Source: Allopontixanthobacter confluentis | Lineage (GTDB): Bacteria; Pseudomonadota; Alphaproteobacteria; Sphingomonadales; Sphingomonadaceae | Reading direction: 5' to 3' | Assembly: GCF_009827615.1 (NCBI RefSeq) | Contig: NZ_WTYU01000002.1 | Location: forward strand, 727,020-791,019 | Length of the DNA stretch: 64,000 bases | In this document: piece by piece, positions 9,109-18,103 of the stretch | Numbering within the stretch: the first letter of the stretch is position 1 | Layout: every line of letters begins with the position of its first letter | Notes under the pieces: model-generated | The model's input: the letters and a program-made list of their open reading frames with translations, nothing else | Told to the model about the DNA's origin: nothing | Database searches by the model: none | Made by a program: the position numbers and the translations under genes

Positions 9109-11193
9109 ATGACCAATTCCACCTCTGCGGCCCCTGTTGCTGCACCGCTCGCCCTGAAAAAGCCTTCCGTCACCACCCATCACGGCATCGACGTGCGGGA
9201 TGATTACGCGTGGCTGCGCGATCCTGACTATCCCAAGGTGGAGAACAAGGAGATCCTTGCGCATCTGGCGGCAGAGAACGCCTGGTTCGAACAGCGCATG
9301 GCCCCGCACCGCCCGCTGGTGGACGCATTGTTCAAGGAAATGCGCGCCCGCATCAAGGAAGCCGATGCCTCCGTCCCGCAAAAGGATGGCGACTGGCTCT
9401 ATTGGGTCGAATATGAAGAAGGCGCGGAATACAGGAAATGGTGGCGCAGGCCGGTGGCAGGCCCGAATGATGGAACAGGCGCCGAACTGATCCTGGACGA
9501 ACCGGAACTGGCCAAGGGCAAGGAATATTTCCGCCTGGGCGCGCTGGCGGTCAGCAAGGATGGCACCAAACTGGCCTATTCCATCGACGATAATGGCTCT
9601 GAACGCTTCACCGCGCGGGTCAAGGATCTTGTCACGGGCGCAATGCTGGCTGATGAAATCCCCGGCACTTTGTCCTCGCTCGTCTGGTGCGCGAATGACC
9701 GGGCGCTGGTCTACAGCCTCGCCAATGAACAGTGGCGGACGGACAATGCCCGGCTGCACTGGCTGGGGCAAAGTGTTGAAGACGATGTTGAACTGTATCA
9801 CGAGGATGACGAAGGCTACCGCGTAGGTTCCGCCCTTTCGTCGAACGAGAAATACATCATCATCGCCGCGGGCGACCATGAAACGGGCGAGGCTTACCTT
9901 ATTCCGGCGGATGATCCGCTGCACCCGCCGATGCTGGTGAAAGCGCGGGAAAAAGGCGTCGAATATGACGTGGACGAACGCGATGGCACCTTGTTCATTC
10001 TGGCCAATGACAGCCATGAGAATTTCCGCGTGGCGACAGCTTCCATCGACAATCCGGCGGATTGGCAGACGCTGATCGAAGGGTCGGATGCATTCTACAT
10101 CACCGGGCTGGAGCTGTTCCGCGATTTCTACGTGGTGGAAGGGCGGATCGGCGGCCTCGATCGGATTGAACTGCGCTATTACGACCAGCCGGACCGGATT
10201 GAACCGATTACCTTCCCCGAAGCGAGCTATAGCGCGGGCCTGGGCGATAACCGCGAATGGCACATGGAAAAGCTGCGGGTCGATTATGAAAGCATGGTCA
10301 GCCCGGCAACGGTCTATGACTATGATGTGAAGGCCGGCACACTGGAAACGCTGAAAGTGCAGGAAATTCCGTCTGGCTATGATGCGGATCTCTACACCAC
10401 GCAGCGGATGGAAATTACTGCGCGCGATGGCACATCAGTGCCGGTCAGCGTGCTGTATCGCAAGGACCGGCAGGCAGGCGGCCCGCTGCATCTCTATGGT
10501 TATGGCGCTTATGGCATTTCCATTCCGCCCGGTTTTTCGACCACCCGTTTCAGCCTGGTGGACCGGGGCTTTGCCTATGCCATCGCGCATATCCGCGGGG
10601 GTGATGACCTGGGGCGGGCATGGTACAAGGCAGGCAAGCTGAAAAGCCGCACCAATGCCTTCACCGATTTTGTGGATGTGGCGCGCGGGCTGATTGACTG
10701 CGGGCTGACGCAGGCAGGCAGGATCAGCATTTCGGGCGGGTCTGCCGGCGGCGAACTGATGGGCGCGGTGATCAATTCCGACCCTGAATTGTTCGGCGCG
10801 GTGGTGGCCCATGTTCCGTTCGTGGATGTGCTGGCGACCATGCTCGATTCCACCCTGCCGCTGACGCCGGGTGAATGGCCCGAATGGGGCAACCCGATAG
10901 AGGACCGCGAGGCGTTTGAACTGATTTCATCCTACAGCCCCTATGATCAGGTGAAACGGCAGGATTATCCGCCGCTGCTGGTGACTGCGGGCCTTAACGA
11001 TCCGCGTGTGACCTATTGGGAACCGGCCAAATGGGTTGCCAAATTGCGCGACATGAAGACCGACCAAAACGAATTGCTGCTCAAAACCAATATGGGCGCA
11101 GGCCATGGCGGGAAATCGGGCCGGTTTGAAAGTCTGACCGAAACAGCGGAGGAATTCGCCTTCATCCTGTGGCAGATGGGCATGGCGGAATGA
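9109..11193 (+). CDS. ptrB: Oligopeptidase B (S9A prolyl-oligopeptidase family)
   Basis: A 694-aa serine peptidase with an N-terminal beta-propeller (about 70-400) and a C-terminal alpha/beta-hydrolase domain. The catalytic Ser is in ISGGSAGGELMGA, the Asp in GLNDPRV and the His in GAGHGGKSGR. Family members cut short peptides after basic residues. ATG at 9109 is preferred to TTG at 9103. No strong ribosome site is visible, and the start lies 37 bp from the divergent pepP start, so both promoters must overlap the neighbouring 5' ends. The stop overlaps the start of the thioesterase gene (ATGA), so the two are coupled. Pairing with pepP suggests a peptide-turnover locus. Confidence 0.94.
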   Translation: MTNSTSAAPVAAPLALKKPSVTTHHGIDVRDDYAWLRDPDYPKVENKEILAHLAAENAWFEQRMAPHRPLVDALFKEMRARIKEADASVPQKDGDWLYWVEYEEGAEYRKWWRRPVAGPNDGTGAELILDEPELAKGKEYFRLGALAVSKDGTKLAYSIDDNGSERFTARVKDLVTGAMLADEIPGTLSSLVWCANDRALVYSLANEQWRTDNARLHWLGQSVEDDVELYHEDDEGYRVGSALSSNEKYIIIAAGDHETGEAYLIPADDPLHPPMLVKAREKGVEYDVDERDGTLFILANDSHENFRVATASIDNPADWQTLIEGSDAFYITGLELFRDFYVVEGRIGGLDRIELRYYDQPDRIEPITFPEASYSAGLGDNREWHMEKLRVDYESMVSPATVYDYDVKAGTLETLKVQEIPSGYDADLYTTQRMEITARDGTSVPVSVLYRKDRQAGGPLHLYGYGAYGISIPPGFSTTRFSLVDRGFAYAIAHIRGGDDLGRAWYKAGKLKSRTNAFTDFVDVARGLIDCGLTQAGRISISGGSAGGELMGAVINSDPELFGAVVAHVPFVDVLATMLDSTLPLTPGEWPEWGNPIEDREAFELISSYSPYDQVKRQDYPPLLVTAGLNDPRVTYWEPAKWVAKLRDMKTDQNELLLKTNMGAGHGGKSGRFESLTETAEEFAFILWQMGMAE

Positions 11194-11585
11194 CATCTTC
11201 CCACACACTGACTTTTACCGCGCAGCCAGACCATATTGACGAGTTGGGCCATGTGAACAATGCGGTATGGGTGCAATGGGTGCAGGATATGGCAACCGCC
11301 CATTGGAATGCCGTGGCCGCGCCTGAACATATCGCCGCCTATGCATGGGTCGTAATCCGCCATGAACTGGATTACCGCGGCAATATTGTCGCCGGTGAAA
11401 GCGTGACGGGAGAAACCTTCATCCCCGGCCAGCCAAGCGGGGCCAAGTTTGATCGCCGGGTCGATTTTCGCAACAGCGCGGGCAAGGTCATCGTCAGTGC
11501 CAACACCACCTGGGCCATGATTGACCGGGAAAGCGGGCGCTTGTGCCGGGTGCGGCCCGATATATCAGCGCCGTTTCTGGCCTAG
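11190..11585 (+). CDS. Acyl-CoA thioesterase, 4HBT hotdog family (YbgC-like)
   Basis: A 131-aa hotdog-fold thioesterase. The N-terminal signature DHIDELGHVNNAVWVQW matches the 4-hydroxybenzoyl-CoA thioesterase pattern, where the Asp/Glu and the GHVNN loop form the active site. It starts at ATG 11190 inside the stop of ptrB (ATGA overlap); a start 21 nt further up would lie inside ptrB. The substrate is unknown; the family hydrolyses acyl-CoA or acyl-ACP thioesters. Its stop codon shares a CTAG with the convergent diguanylate cyclase stop, so the two genes overlap tail to tail by 4 bp. Confidence 0.88.
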   Translation: MTSSHTLTFTAQPDHIDELGHVNNAVWVQWVQDMATAHWNAVAAPEHIAAYAWVVIRHELDYRGNIVAGESVTGETFIPGQPSGAKFDRRVDFRNSAGKVIVSANTTWAMIDRESGRLCRVRPDISAPFLA

Positions 11586-13354
11586 GCCGCTGCGCTGGCA
11601 ACAGCCTTGGTGCCGCCGGGTTCGAAATAGGTCAGCTTTTCCGACATGGTGCGATTGCGCCCGGCGGATTTAGCTTCATACAACAGCCGGTCGGCGCGGG
11701 TGTATAATTCGGCAAAGTCGATTTTTTCCATTCCGCGTTCCGGCAATTCCACCAGGCCCATGCTGGCCGTTACCAGCCGGTCCAGATCTGCGCCGCAGCG
11801 CGCCACGCGCCCTGGTATCGCCTGTCGCCGCCGTTCCGCGCGGGCTGCTGCATCCGGCCCGCGCAGCAACAGCAGAAATTCCTCGCCCCCCAGCCGCACT
11901 GCCAGCGTGTCATCGTCAGCATCCAGCGCGGCGGCCACGGCCACCAGCACGGCATCACCGCAGGCATGGCCAAAATCATCATTTACCCGTTTGAAATGGT
12001 CCAGATCGACCAGCGCGAAGGTGTCAAAGCCATCGGCGCGCAGTGCCGCAAACTTCGGCTCGATCGCGCGGCGGTTCATCAGGCCCGTCAGCGGATCGCG
12101 GCGGGACAGCGATCCCAGGACCGCTGCATCAGCGCGGGCATGGTCGCGCTGTTCCTTGATGATCATGAACCGGTCCGCCACGCCCAGCGAGGTGATCAGC
12201 ACCTCGAACCCGATGGCCAGCGTGAATGGCACCAGCGCATCTGTGGGTTCTGGCCCAATTCCCAGATTGCTGCCCACGCGCACCAGACCGATAATGTAGA
12301 TTGGCGTCCAGGCAATGATCTGGAACCACACGGCACGGCTGCCGCGGCGGGCTGCCTGCGCCATGGACAATGCCAGAACCAGCATCATCGGGATGAAACT
12401 GGCGTAATAAAGCTGGTTGCCCACATCGCGCATGGCCGGAATTTTGAAAGCGTAAACCGCGCTGCTAATGACGATGAAGGCCGCACACAGGCGCAGCGCT
12501 TTTCTGGTCGCTTCGGGCAAGCGGTCTTTCTCGATGAAATCAGCTGCAAACATGCACGCCCCGCTCAGGGAAACGGCCAATGCCGCCTGCATCAGCGGGT
12601 TCATCTGGCTGTGGGTCAGCGGCACCAGCCACAGGATGATACCGCTGCTGATCAGGGTCTGGCCGATCATCCCGATGGCGACAACCATATGCCACAGCAG
12701 AAATCGTTCGCGCAGGACGTGCCAGAAGCCGAGGTTGAAAAACAAGGGCGCGCACAGCAAACCGCAGATCGCCGCCAGCACCAGCAGCGTGCCTATCGGC
12801 CATGCGGCCTCGCGCACGGATGAGGTCAGTCGGGCCTGCGTGATGGTCGATGCGCTCCACGTGCCGTCCATCGCCGCGATGACTTCGATGCTGTCAGACG
12901 TTACACGCGGCAATTCCAGAATGAAGAACGGGCCGCCTTTCACAGGCTTGCTCTGGGCCATGGTGTAATCGGCGGTACGCAGCGTCCCGTCACGGTCCCG
13001 CACGGTCAGACTTATGGTCTCAAAACTGCCGATACTGGTGACAAAGTAGCGGGAGGGCGTATCCTGCCCTTCTACCTCAAACCGTAACAGGTTGGTCATT
13101 CTGCGCTGCAGATAATCGCGCCCGCTGCAATTCCACGCCACATTCCGGGCGGATATCTGCGGCGCTGCTTCGGTTTTATGCACTGCTGCATGGCACGTGG
13201 CCGACACGGGCGCTGCCGCGGCAATGGCGGGGTATGAAACCGCCAGTCCAAAAAACAGCCCAGAAGCCAGCCCAGAAGCCAGCCCAGCCTTCGACAGGGC
13301 CGCGACACATGCCGCGCACCATGTCCTTAACAGTGCTGAAATTGCCCGGTACAT
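11582..13354 (-). CDS. Membrane diguanylate cyclase (7TM-type sensor + GGDEF)
   Basis: A 590-aa inner-membrane enzyme predicted to make cyclic-di-GMP from two GTP. The N-terminal export/TM segment (about 25-48) is followed by a periplasmic domain (about 50-185), seven or so membrane helices (about 190-400), a short linker and a GGDEF domain. The active-site motif is GGEEF at about residues 489-493, a functional variant. No RxxD inhibitory site is seen before it, so product inhibition may be absent. The layout resembles 7TMR-DISM sensors. Near the N terminus GLAS/GLFF repeats are encoded by a 12-bp tandem repeat (about 13258-13293). Start ATG at 13354 has no clear ribosome site, so a downstream start is possible. 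A TTAACCAT box lies upstream. Confidence 0.88.
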   Translation of the reverse strand: MYRAISALLRTWCAACVAALSKAGLASGLASGLFFGLAVSYPAIAAAAPVSATCHAAVHKTEAAPQISARNVAWNCSGRDYLQRRMTNLLRFEVEGQDTPSRYFVTSIGSFETISLTVRDRDGTLRTADYTMAQSKPVKGGPFFILELPRVTSDSIEVIAAMDGTWSASTITQARLTSSVREAAWPIGTLLVLAAICGLLCAPLFFNLGFWHVLRERFLLWHMVVAIGMIGQTLISSGIILWLVPLTHSQMNPLMQAALAVSLSGACMFAADFIEKDRLPEATRKALRLCAAFIVISSAVYAFKIPAMRDVGNQLYYASFIPMMLVLALSMAQAARRGSRAVWFQIIAWTPIYIIGLVRVGSNLGIGPEPTDALVPFTLAIGFEVLITSLGVADRFMIIKEQRDHARADAAVLGSLSRRDPLTGLMNRRAIEPKFAALRADGFDTFALVDLDHFKRVNDDFGHACGDAVLVAVAAALDADDDTLAVRLGGEEFLLLLRGPDAAARAERRRQAIPGRVARCGADLDRLVTASMGLVELPERGMEKIDFAELYTRADRLLYEAKSAGRNRTMSEKLTYFEPGGTKAVASAAA

Positions 13355-13429
13355 GCCGCGTGTCTAGTCAAACAGCTTTGACAGGACGTTAAAAAATCCA
13401 GAAATATCAGTGGCGGCGGTGGCTTTGCG

Positions 13430-13437
13430 TTAACCAT
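13430..13437 (+). promoter_or_regulatory. TTAACCAT box (CtrA-type half site)
   Basis: The 8-mer TTAACCAT sits between alanine dehydrogenase and the diguanylate cyclase, 76 bp upstream of the cyclase start. It matches the short form of the CtrA recognition sequence known from Caulobacter. The same 8-mer recurs on either side of the EAL gene. A single 8-mer is weak evidence by itself. Confidence 0.3.
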
Positions 13438-13469
13438 TCCGCCGCCGTCGCAGGCGTCTTTTGCAGCCG

Positions 13470-14585
13470 TCAGGCGAGAATATCGGCCACGGACACAAAA
13501 TCGTAGCCCAGCTCTTTGGCCACCGCTTCATAGGCAACTTTACCGCCGTGAACATTAAGACCTTCTGCCAGATGCGGATTGGCGCGCATGGCATCTTTCC
13601 AGCCCATCCGTGCAATACGCAGGGCGTGGGGCAGGGTCACATTGTTCAGCGCATATGTGCTGGTGCGGGCCACGGCGCCGGGCATATTGGCAACGCAATA
13701 ATGGACGATATCATCCACCACATACGTCGGATCGGCATGGGTGGTAGCGTGGCTGGTTTCAAAACAGCCGCCCTGGTCAATCGCCACATCCACCAGCACC
13801 GCGCCCGGCTTCATCTGTTTCAGCATATCGCGGGTGATCAGTTTGGGGGCCGCTGCCCCGGGGATCAGTACCGCGCCAATCACCAGATCCGCTTCAAACA
13901 CGGCTTCTTCCAGATTGGCCTTGTTGGAAAAGCGGGTCGATGCGCGGTTTTCGAAAAAGGTGCCGACCTTGTCCAGCACTTCAGGATCGCGGTCCATGAT
14001 GGTCACCTGGCCGCCCAGGCCCACCGCCATCTGGGCAGCGTTGAAGCCCACGACCCCGCCGCCGATAACCACAACCTTGCCCGGCATCACGCCCGGCACA
14101 CCGCCCAGCAGCACGCCGCGCCCGCCATGGGCCTTTTCCAGCGCGGTTGCGCCGGCCTGAATGCTCATCCGGCCTGCCACCTGGCTCATCGGTTTCAGCA
14201 AGGGCAGGCTGCCACCTTCGCCTGTCACCGTTTCATAGGCAATTGCCGTCACGCCTGATTTGACCAGATCGGCAGTCTGCTCCGGATCGGGGGCAAGGTG
14301 CAGATAAGTATAAAGGATCTGGTCGCGCCGCAATTTGGCGCGTTCCACTGCCTGCGGCTCCTTGACCTTCACAATCATCTCGCATTCGGCAAACAGGGCG
14401 TCCGGGCCGTCTTTGATTTCGGCACCGGCATTGCGGTAGGCATCATCGGTCGCGCCAATACCCATGCCAGCGCCCGTTTCCATCCACACATCATGCCCGT
14501 TAACCGTCAGTTCCTTGACGCTCTCGGGAGTCAGGCCAACACGATATTCGTGGTTCTTGATTTCTTTCGGGCAACCGATACGCAT
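13470..14585 (-). CDS. ald: Alanine dehydrogenase
   Basis: A 371-aa NAD-dependent enzyme interconverting L-alanine and pyruvate plus ammonia, the usual length for Ald. It shows the N-terminal [20 protein letters not shown], the substrate-binding KVKEPQ segment, the Rossmann motif [13 protein letters not shown] and the conserved GSITTDVSVDQGG-like [15 protein letters not shown] at 14585 has AAGGAG 7 nt before it; an ATG 45 nt upstream is not needed. It is a single gene between the diguanylate cyclase and the divergent flavin reductase. It links carbon and nitrogen metabolism. Confidence 0.95.
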   Translation of the reverse strand: MRIGCPKEIKNHEYRVGLTPESVKELTVNGHDVWMETGAGMGIGATDDAYRNAGAEIKDGPDALFAECEMIVKVKEPQAVERAKLRRDQILYTYLHLAPDPEQTADLVKSGVTAIAYETVTGEGGSLPLLKPMSQVAGRMSIQAGATALEKAHGGRGVLLGGVPGVMPGKVVVIGGGVVGFNAAQMAVGLGGQVTIMDRDPEVLDKVGTFFENRASTRFSNKANLEEAVFEADLVIGAVLIPGAAAPKLITRDMLKQMKPGAVLVDVAIDQGGCFETSHATTHADPTYVVDDIVHYCVANMPGAVARTSTYALNNVTLPHALRIARMGWKDAMRANPHLAEGLNVHGGKVAYEAVAKELGYDFVSVADILA

Positions 14586-14705
14586 GGAAGTGCTCCTTGG
14601 CAGCGCGGCTGCCGGATGGGGGTTCGGCAAAGCCGTTACAAGTGAAACGATTTTTAGGCAACATTACAGGATTGCAACGGCCGATTGTGCGCTATGGGTC
14701 CGGCC

Positions 14706-15344
14706 ATGCAATTCGATATGTCAAAGCTGGATGCGGCTGAACGATACAAGCTGCTGGTCAACACCATCACTCCCCGCCCGATCGCGTGGGTGGTGACGCA
14801 GGATGCGGCGGGCAACCGCAATGCCGCGCCCTACAGTTTCTTCAACGCCATGGGTTCAGACCCGGCGCTGGTGGCCATCTTCATGGGGCCTGACGATGTG
14901 CGGAGCCCGTCCGGGCAGAAGGACAGCCTGCGCGCCATCCGCGAAACAGGGGAATTCACCGTTGCGCTGGTGAGCGAAGATGATGCGCCAAAAATGGTCC
15001 GCAGCGCCACTGACGCACCGGCAGGAGTGGATGAGCTGGCACTGCTGGATATTCCCACGCGCCCCGCCAGCATGGTCACGCCGCCGCTGATCGCATCTGC
15101 ACCGGTTACCTATGAATGCCGATTGTGGCAGTTCATCGAAACCACGGCCAATGCCGGAATAGTGCTGGGCGAAGTGGTGGCGATGGACATTGACGACCGC
15201 CTGCTGGGCGAAGAAAACGGCCGTCTGCGGATTGATGCGCCAGCGATGAAGCTGGTTGGCCGGGCGCATGGTGCCGGCTGGTATTGGCGCGGTAGCGACC
15301 AGCTCAGGATTGACCGCCAGAACTGGCCGCTGGACCAGACCTGA
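14706..15344 (+). CDS. Flavin reductase-like FMN-binding protein
   Basis: A 212-aa protein of the flavin reductase/DIM6-NTAB superfamily. The core motif TPRPIAWVVTQDAAGNRNAAP and the SFFNAMGSDP segment form the split-barrel FMN site. The C-terminal half (about 120-205) holds the KLVGRAHGAGWYWR region seen in the family. The conserved part starts a few residues after ATG 14706, which I take as start; no convincing ribosome site is visible and ATG 14694 is in frame. The specific substrate or partner oxygenase is not evident from the neighbours. Confidence 0.86.
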   Translation: MQFDMSKLDAAERYKLLVNTITPRPIAWVVTQDAAGNRNAAPYSFFNAMGSDPALVAIFMGPDDVRSPSGQKDSLRAIRETGEFTVALVSEDDAPKMVRSATDAPAGVDELALLDIPTRPASMVTPPLIASAPVTYECRLWQFIETTANAGIVLGEVVAMDIDDRLLGEENGRLRIDAPAMKLVGRAHGAGWYWRGSDQLRIDRQNWPLDQT

Positions 15345-15415
15345 CCCTGCAACGCGGTTTATCGGATTGCCAAAAGCCGGGGGTGCCACAAGCCGGGGGC
15401 GCCAAAAACTGGGCA

Positions 15416-15441
15416 AGAAAAAGGGGCCCCGAAGGACCCCT
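15416..15441 (-). terminator. Rho-independent terminator with UUCG loop
   Basis: Read on the minus strand the stem is AGGGGTCC, the loop is the stable TTCG, the return arm is GGGGCCCCT, and it is followed by TTTTC. On this strand all pairs are Watson-Crick or G-T, while on the plus strand the same pair is an A-C mismatch and the T tract is poor. It therefore most likely ends leftward transcription from the EAL gene and the 14-aa small ORF, and may also stop the flavin reductase transcript. Confidence 0.75.
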
Positions 15442-15460
15442 AAAATCTTTTAAAACTCGA

Positions 15461-15505
15461 TCAGCCGGATTTACCGGGGAAGAGCCAATTCCAAAAATCC
15501 CACAT
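15461..15505 (-). CDS. 14-residue Trp-rich small ORF
   Basis: ATG at 15505 opens a 14-codon frame, MWDFWNWLFPGKSG, ending in TGA. It has three Trp and two Phe among the first nine residues. A strong AGGAGA ribosome site lies 6 nt before the ATG, better than that of many large genes here, and a UUCG terminator begins 20 bp after the stop. The ORF lies 61 bp after the stop of the EAL gene, so it could be the last cistron of that transcript or a short mRNA of its own. I do not recognise the peptide. The amphipathic aromatic half could sit in the membrane interface. Evidence is the RBS-ORF-terminator architecture, not homology. Confidence 0.5.
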   Translation of the reverse strand: MWDFWNWLFPGKSG

Positions 15506-15538
15506 ACGCTGTCTCCTGTTTAGAGACACGAAAATGCG

Positions 15539-15546
15539 TTAACCAT
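15539..15546 (+). promoter_or_regulatory. TTAACCAT box between EAL gene and small ORF
   Basis: TTAACCAT again, here 34 bp upstream of the small-ORF ATG (reading ATGGTTAA in its direction) and just after the EAL stop. If the small ORF has its own promoter, this CtrA-type half site lies in it. Confidence 0.28.
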
Positions 15547-15566
15547 CTTTGTTTGTAAAGGATTAA

Positions 15567-17891
15567 CTATAATACTCTTGCGCGGGAATCGCTAAGTCCT
15601 TGAAATTGAAGGAGGTCATCTATTCTCAATGGGTAGGAAATCGCATATCCTTGAGCGATATGCAGCCCGAAAGAGCCAAGAATTTTAAGGGTTTGCTCGT
15701 CCTCAATGCCTTCGGCAATTACCGTGATTCGTGCTTCTTCGCCCATAGCCAGAATTTTTTTGACGATGGCCTGCGCTTTGCTGCTTTGCTGCATTGCGCT
15801 GATGAACAGGCGATCAATCTTCAACTCGTCAAACGGGAACTGCAGGAAGGTTTCGAGGCTGGCAGAGCCAATGCCAAAATCATCAAGTGAAATCCTGATT
15901 CCGCGCGATTTGAACTGCGTAATGAGAGCCAGCGCGGTCGCTGCGTCGGTTATTTTGGAAGTTTCAGTGATTTCCAGCACCAGGCGGCGGGGGTCAAAAC
16001 CTGTTTCATCCAGCACTTCATCAACGATGTTGAGAATGTTGGGATCGTGCAGCAACGTGGCGGATAAATTTACGGACAAGGCAGGTTCAGGCGTGCGCGT
16101 CCCCAGGGAAATGAACCCTGCCACGGCTTCCATCAGAACATGCCGGGTGAGATGTTCCATCCGTCCCGCCATCTCGCATTGTTCGATGAAATAGGCAGGC
16201 GAAATAGATCCGCGCAGCGGATCATCCCAGCGCACCAGCGCCTCTGCGCCCACCATTGATCCATCGTGGAGTGAAATTTGCGGCTGGAACACTACATAAA
16301 TTTCGCCCTTGCTTAACGCTGCATCAATCTTTGACTGAAGCGAAATATTCCATAGCCGGTCAGTCTCACTCACTTCTTCGGCAATTTGGACCGGTCGGTA
16401 CGCTTCATTTGTCTGTTCGGTTGCCGTCAGGGCAAGCGCCACGCGTTGCCGCCCCTTTATGCTGCGTGTCCTATCGACGCCAAAGGTGATCCCGACATCA
16501 ACAGCCGTATTGCCGACCAATAATGGCTGTGCAAAAAGACCCCGCAGACCTTTTAAATGCTGATCAAGGTCGCCCATGTTTGCTTCGGGGGTAAGCCACG
16601 CTAGGTAGCGGTCACCGCTCGTGTAGATTTCCAGCTTCTTGTCCACAACGCGCAATCGGTCGGTAATTCGCAATATATAATCAGCATGGAGCGCTTCTGG
16701 AAGGGTCGAGAGCACTTCATCAAGCCGGTGAATCTTTGCAACAACGATCGCTTCGTCGGGATTTTTCCTATCGAGCAAACGCTCGAGCGCGCGGAAGGTA
16801 GGCAGTTTACTGGCCGCATCGGTAAGGGCAAATTTGCTCTGCCAGCGATCACGCAGTCGAAGCATGCCGAATACCATCAATAAGGCCAGCGACCATGACA
16901 AATTTGCTCTAATGCCAAATTGAGCAAAGAGGAAAACCAGCAAAGGTGCAGACAGGCATAGAGCGAGATACGACAAACGTCGGACTTGCTCATTCAGACA
17001 AATAGATACAATTGTGAGGAGCGCGATGAAGTAAAATATAAAGGTTGGTATCGTCCCAAACCGGTCCTTGAAGCCTGCCTTCAAAGTCTCTGCTGCGTAA
17101 ATTGAAACGTAAGTCGATGGCAGATCGACTTGGCCAGGTATATTGGCAACGGAATCAGACAACTGGCTGGAATTACCGATAACCACGATCTTACGATCGA
17201 GGTTTAATGCATCAATGCTTGCATCAGACGCAGATTGTTTGCGCTTAAAGTCGATCGACGAAAGTTCGAGGTTTGGTATAGTCGCTGGATCGAAGCTATA
17301 GATAATTTCAATATCTCTGGTCGAACGTGAGTTAATTTCGGCCATTGATGCTGGAAAACTGAGTTCAATTTCTTTTTCGGTCTGAAATCCTATTGGCATT
17401 GACCAAGTATTACCAGTGAAATTAATAAACCTGTCGTTTGGAACCGTGTGGGCCTGGCCCATGACCGCCGAAACCGAATCATGGAACTCTGTCGCACCAG
17501 CTAAGCCCGTTACCTTGCGCCGTACAAAATAAACCTTGTCTCCCAAATCGGCGATTGCATCATGGAGCGACTTGTCCGCTGCGGGGTCAGATGGTTGATT
17601 GAACAGCAGGTCGATATAGATTTTCCGAGCGCCTGCTGCATCCAATGCGCGCAAAGAATTCGCAAGTTGCTCGCGGCGGTGCGGAAATTCAGGATCGGTC
17701 AGGTCGTCCCGGGCACCAGCGAAAACAATGTCACCGGATGCCTCATGTGAAGCAAGGCGCGCCTGACTATGCCAGATCAGATGGCCGACTGGGTAAAAAA
17801 ACAGCGGGCCAAGAAACGATGCAAGGATGGCCGCAATCAGGACTTGCCTGATGCGGTCTATTCCCCAAATCTGTTTCAGCGTCGATATCAT
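15567..17891 (-). CDS. CHASE2 sensor – degenerate GGDEF – EAL c-di-GMP phosphodiesterase
   Basis: A 774-aa membrane signalling protein. TM1 is at about 16-38, then a CHASE2-type extracytoplasmic domain (to about 275), three TM helices (about 283-350), a degenerate GGDEF domain in which the signature reads SGDRYL, and an intact EAL domain. EAL catalytic motifs visible are GAEALVRW, SVNLS, LEITET, SLDDFGIG, ELKIDR and IAEGIED. The protein should therefore hydrolyse c-di-GMP, with the GGDEF remnant as a regulatory module. The gene is more AT-rich than its neighbours (24 of 60 bases are G or C at 17281-17340), pointing to recent acquisition or a different codon history. ATG at 17891 has a weak ribosome site. 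TTAACC motifs lie upstream. Confidence 0.9.
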   Translation of the reverse strand: MISTLKQIWGIDRIRQVLIAAILASFLGPLFFYPVGHLIWHSQARLASHEASGDIVFAGARDDLTDPEFPHRREQLANSLRALDAAGARKIYIDLLFNQPSDPAADKSLHDAIADLGDKVYFVRRKVTGLAGATEFHDSVSAVMGQAHTVPNDRFINFTGNTWSMPIGFQTEKEIELSFPASMAEINSRSTRDIEIIYSFDPATIPNLELSSIDFKRKQSASDASIDALNLDRKIVVIGNSSQLSDSVANIPGQVDLPSTYVSIYAAETLKAGFKDRFGTIPTFIFYFIALLTIVSICLNEQVRRLSYLALCLSAPLLVFLFAQFGIRANLSWSLALLMVFGMLRLRDRWQSKFALTDAASKLPTFRALERLLDRKNPDEAIVVAKIHRLDEVLSTLPEALHADYILRITDRLRVVDKKLEIYTSGDRYLAWLTPEANMGDLDQHLKGLRGLFAQPLLVGNTAVDVGITFGVDRTRSIKGRQRVALALTATEQTNEAYRPVQIAEEVSETDRLWNISLQSKIDAALSKGEIYVVFQPQISLHDGSMVGAEALVRWDDPLRGSISPAYFIEQCEMAGRMEHLTRHVLMEAVAGFISLGTRTPEPALSVNLSATLLHDPNILNIVDEVLDETGFDPRRLVLEITETSKITDAATALALITQFKSRGIRISLDDFGIGSASLETFLQFPFDELKIDRLFISAMQQSSKAQAIVKKILAMGEEARITVIAEGIEDEQTLKILGSFGLHIAQGYAISYPLRIDDLLQFQGLSDSRARVL

Positions 17892-17908
17892 CGCAGCAGC
17901 GAAACCCC

Positions 17909-18002
17909 GGTTAACCTTCTGTCGCCCCTGTTTCAGAGCGGGTCGTCAGGCTGTCCTAGTCTGCTTTGGTAAAGATTGGCTTGCGATCCGGCAGATGGTT
18001 AA
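17909..18002 (-). promoter_or_regulatory. Two TTAACC motifs upstream of the EAL gene
   Basis: A palindromic GGTTAACC at 17909-17916 and a TTAACCAT read on the minus strand at 17995-18002 lie in the 212-bp gap between ftsK and the EAL start. Both contain the TTAACC core of CtrA half sites. No consensus -35/-10 pair stands out. Apart from these motifs the gap shows nothing recognisable. Confidence 0.3.
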
Positions 18003-18103
18003 TACGGCAGTATCCGTCACACTTGTAACGGGTCTGATAACACTTGGAAAATATGCCGGAATTTGGGCGATAAAATGGTCAGATCGGCCTGCGGCGAGAC
18101 AAA

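Noticed and set aside
8977-10263. Minus-strand open frame of 428 codons over ptrB
   Set aside because: Oligopeptidase B motifs are on the other strand; the frame is a GC-rich shadow.
15416-15505. Trp-attenuation leader interpretation of the 14-aa small ORF
   Set aside because: It has three Trp codons and a downstream hairpin, but no trp gene follows; the next gene is convergent, and the hairpin is an ordinary terminator.
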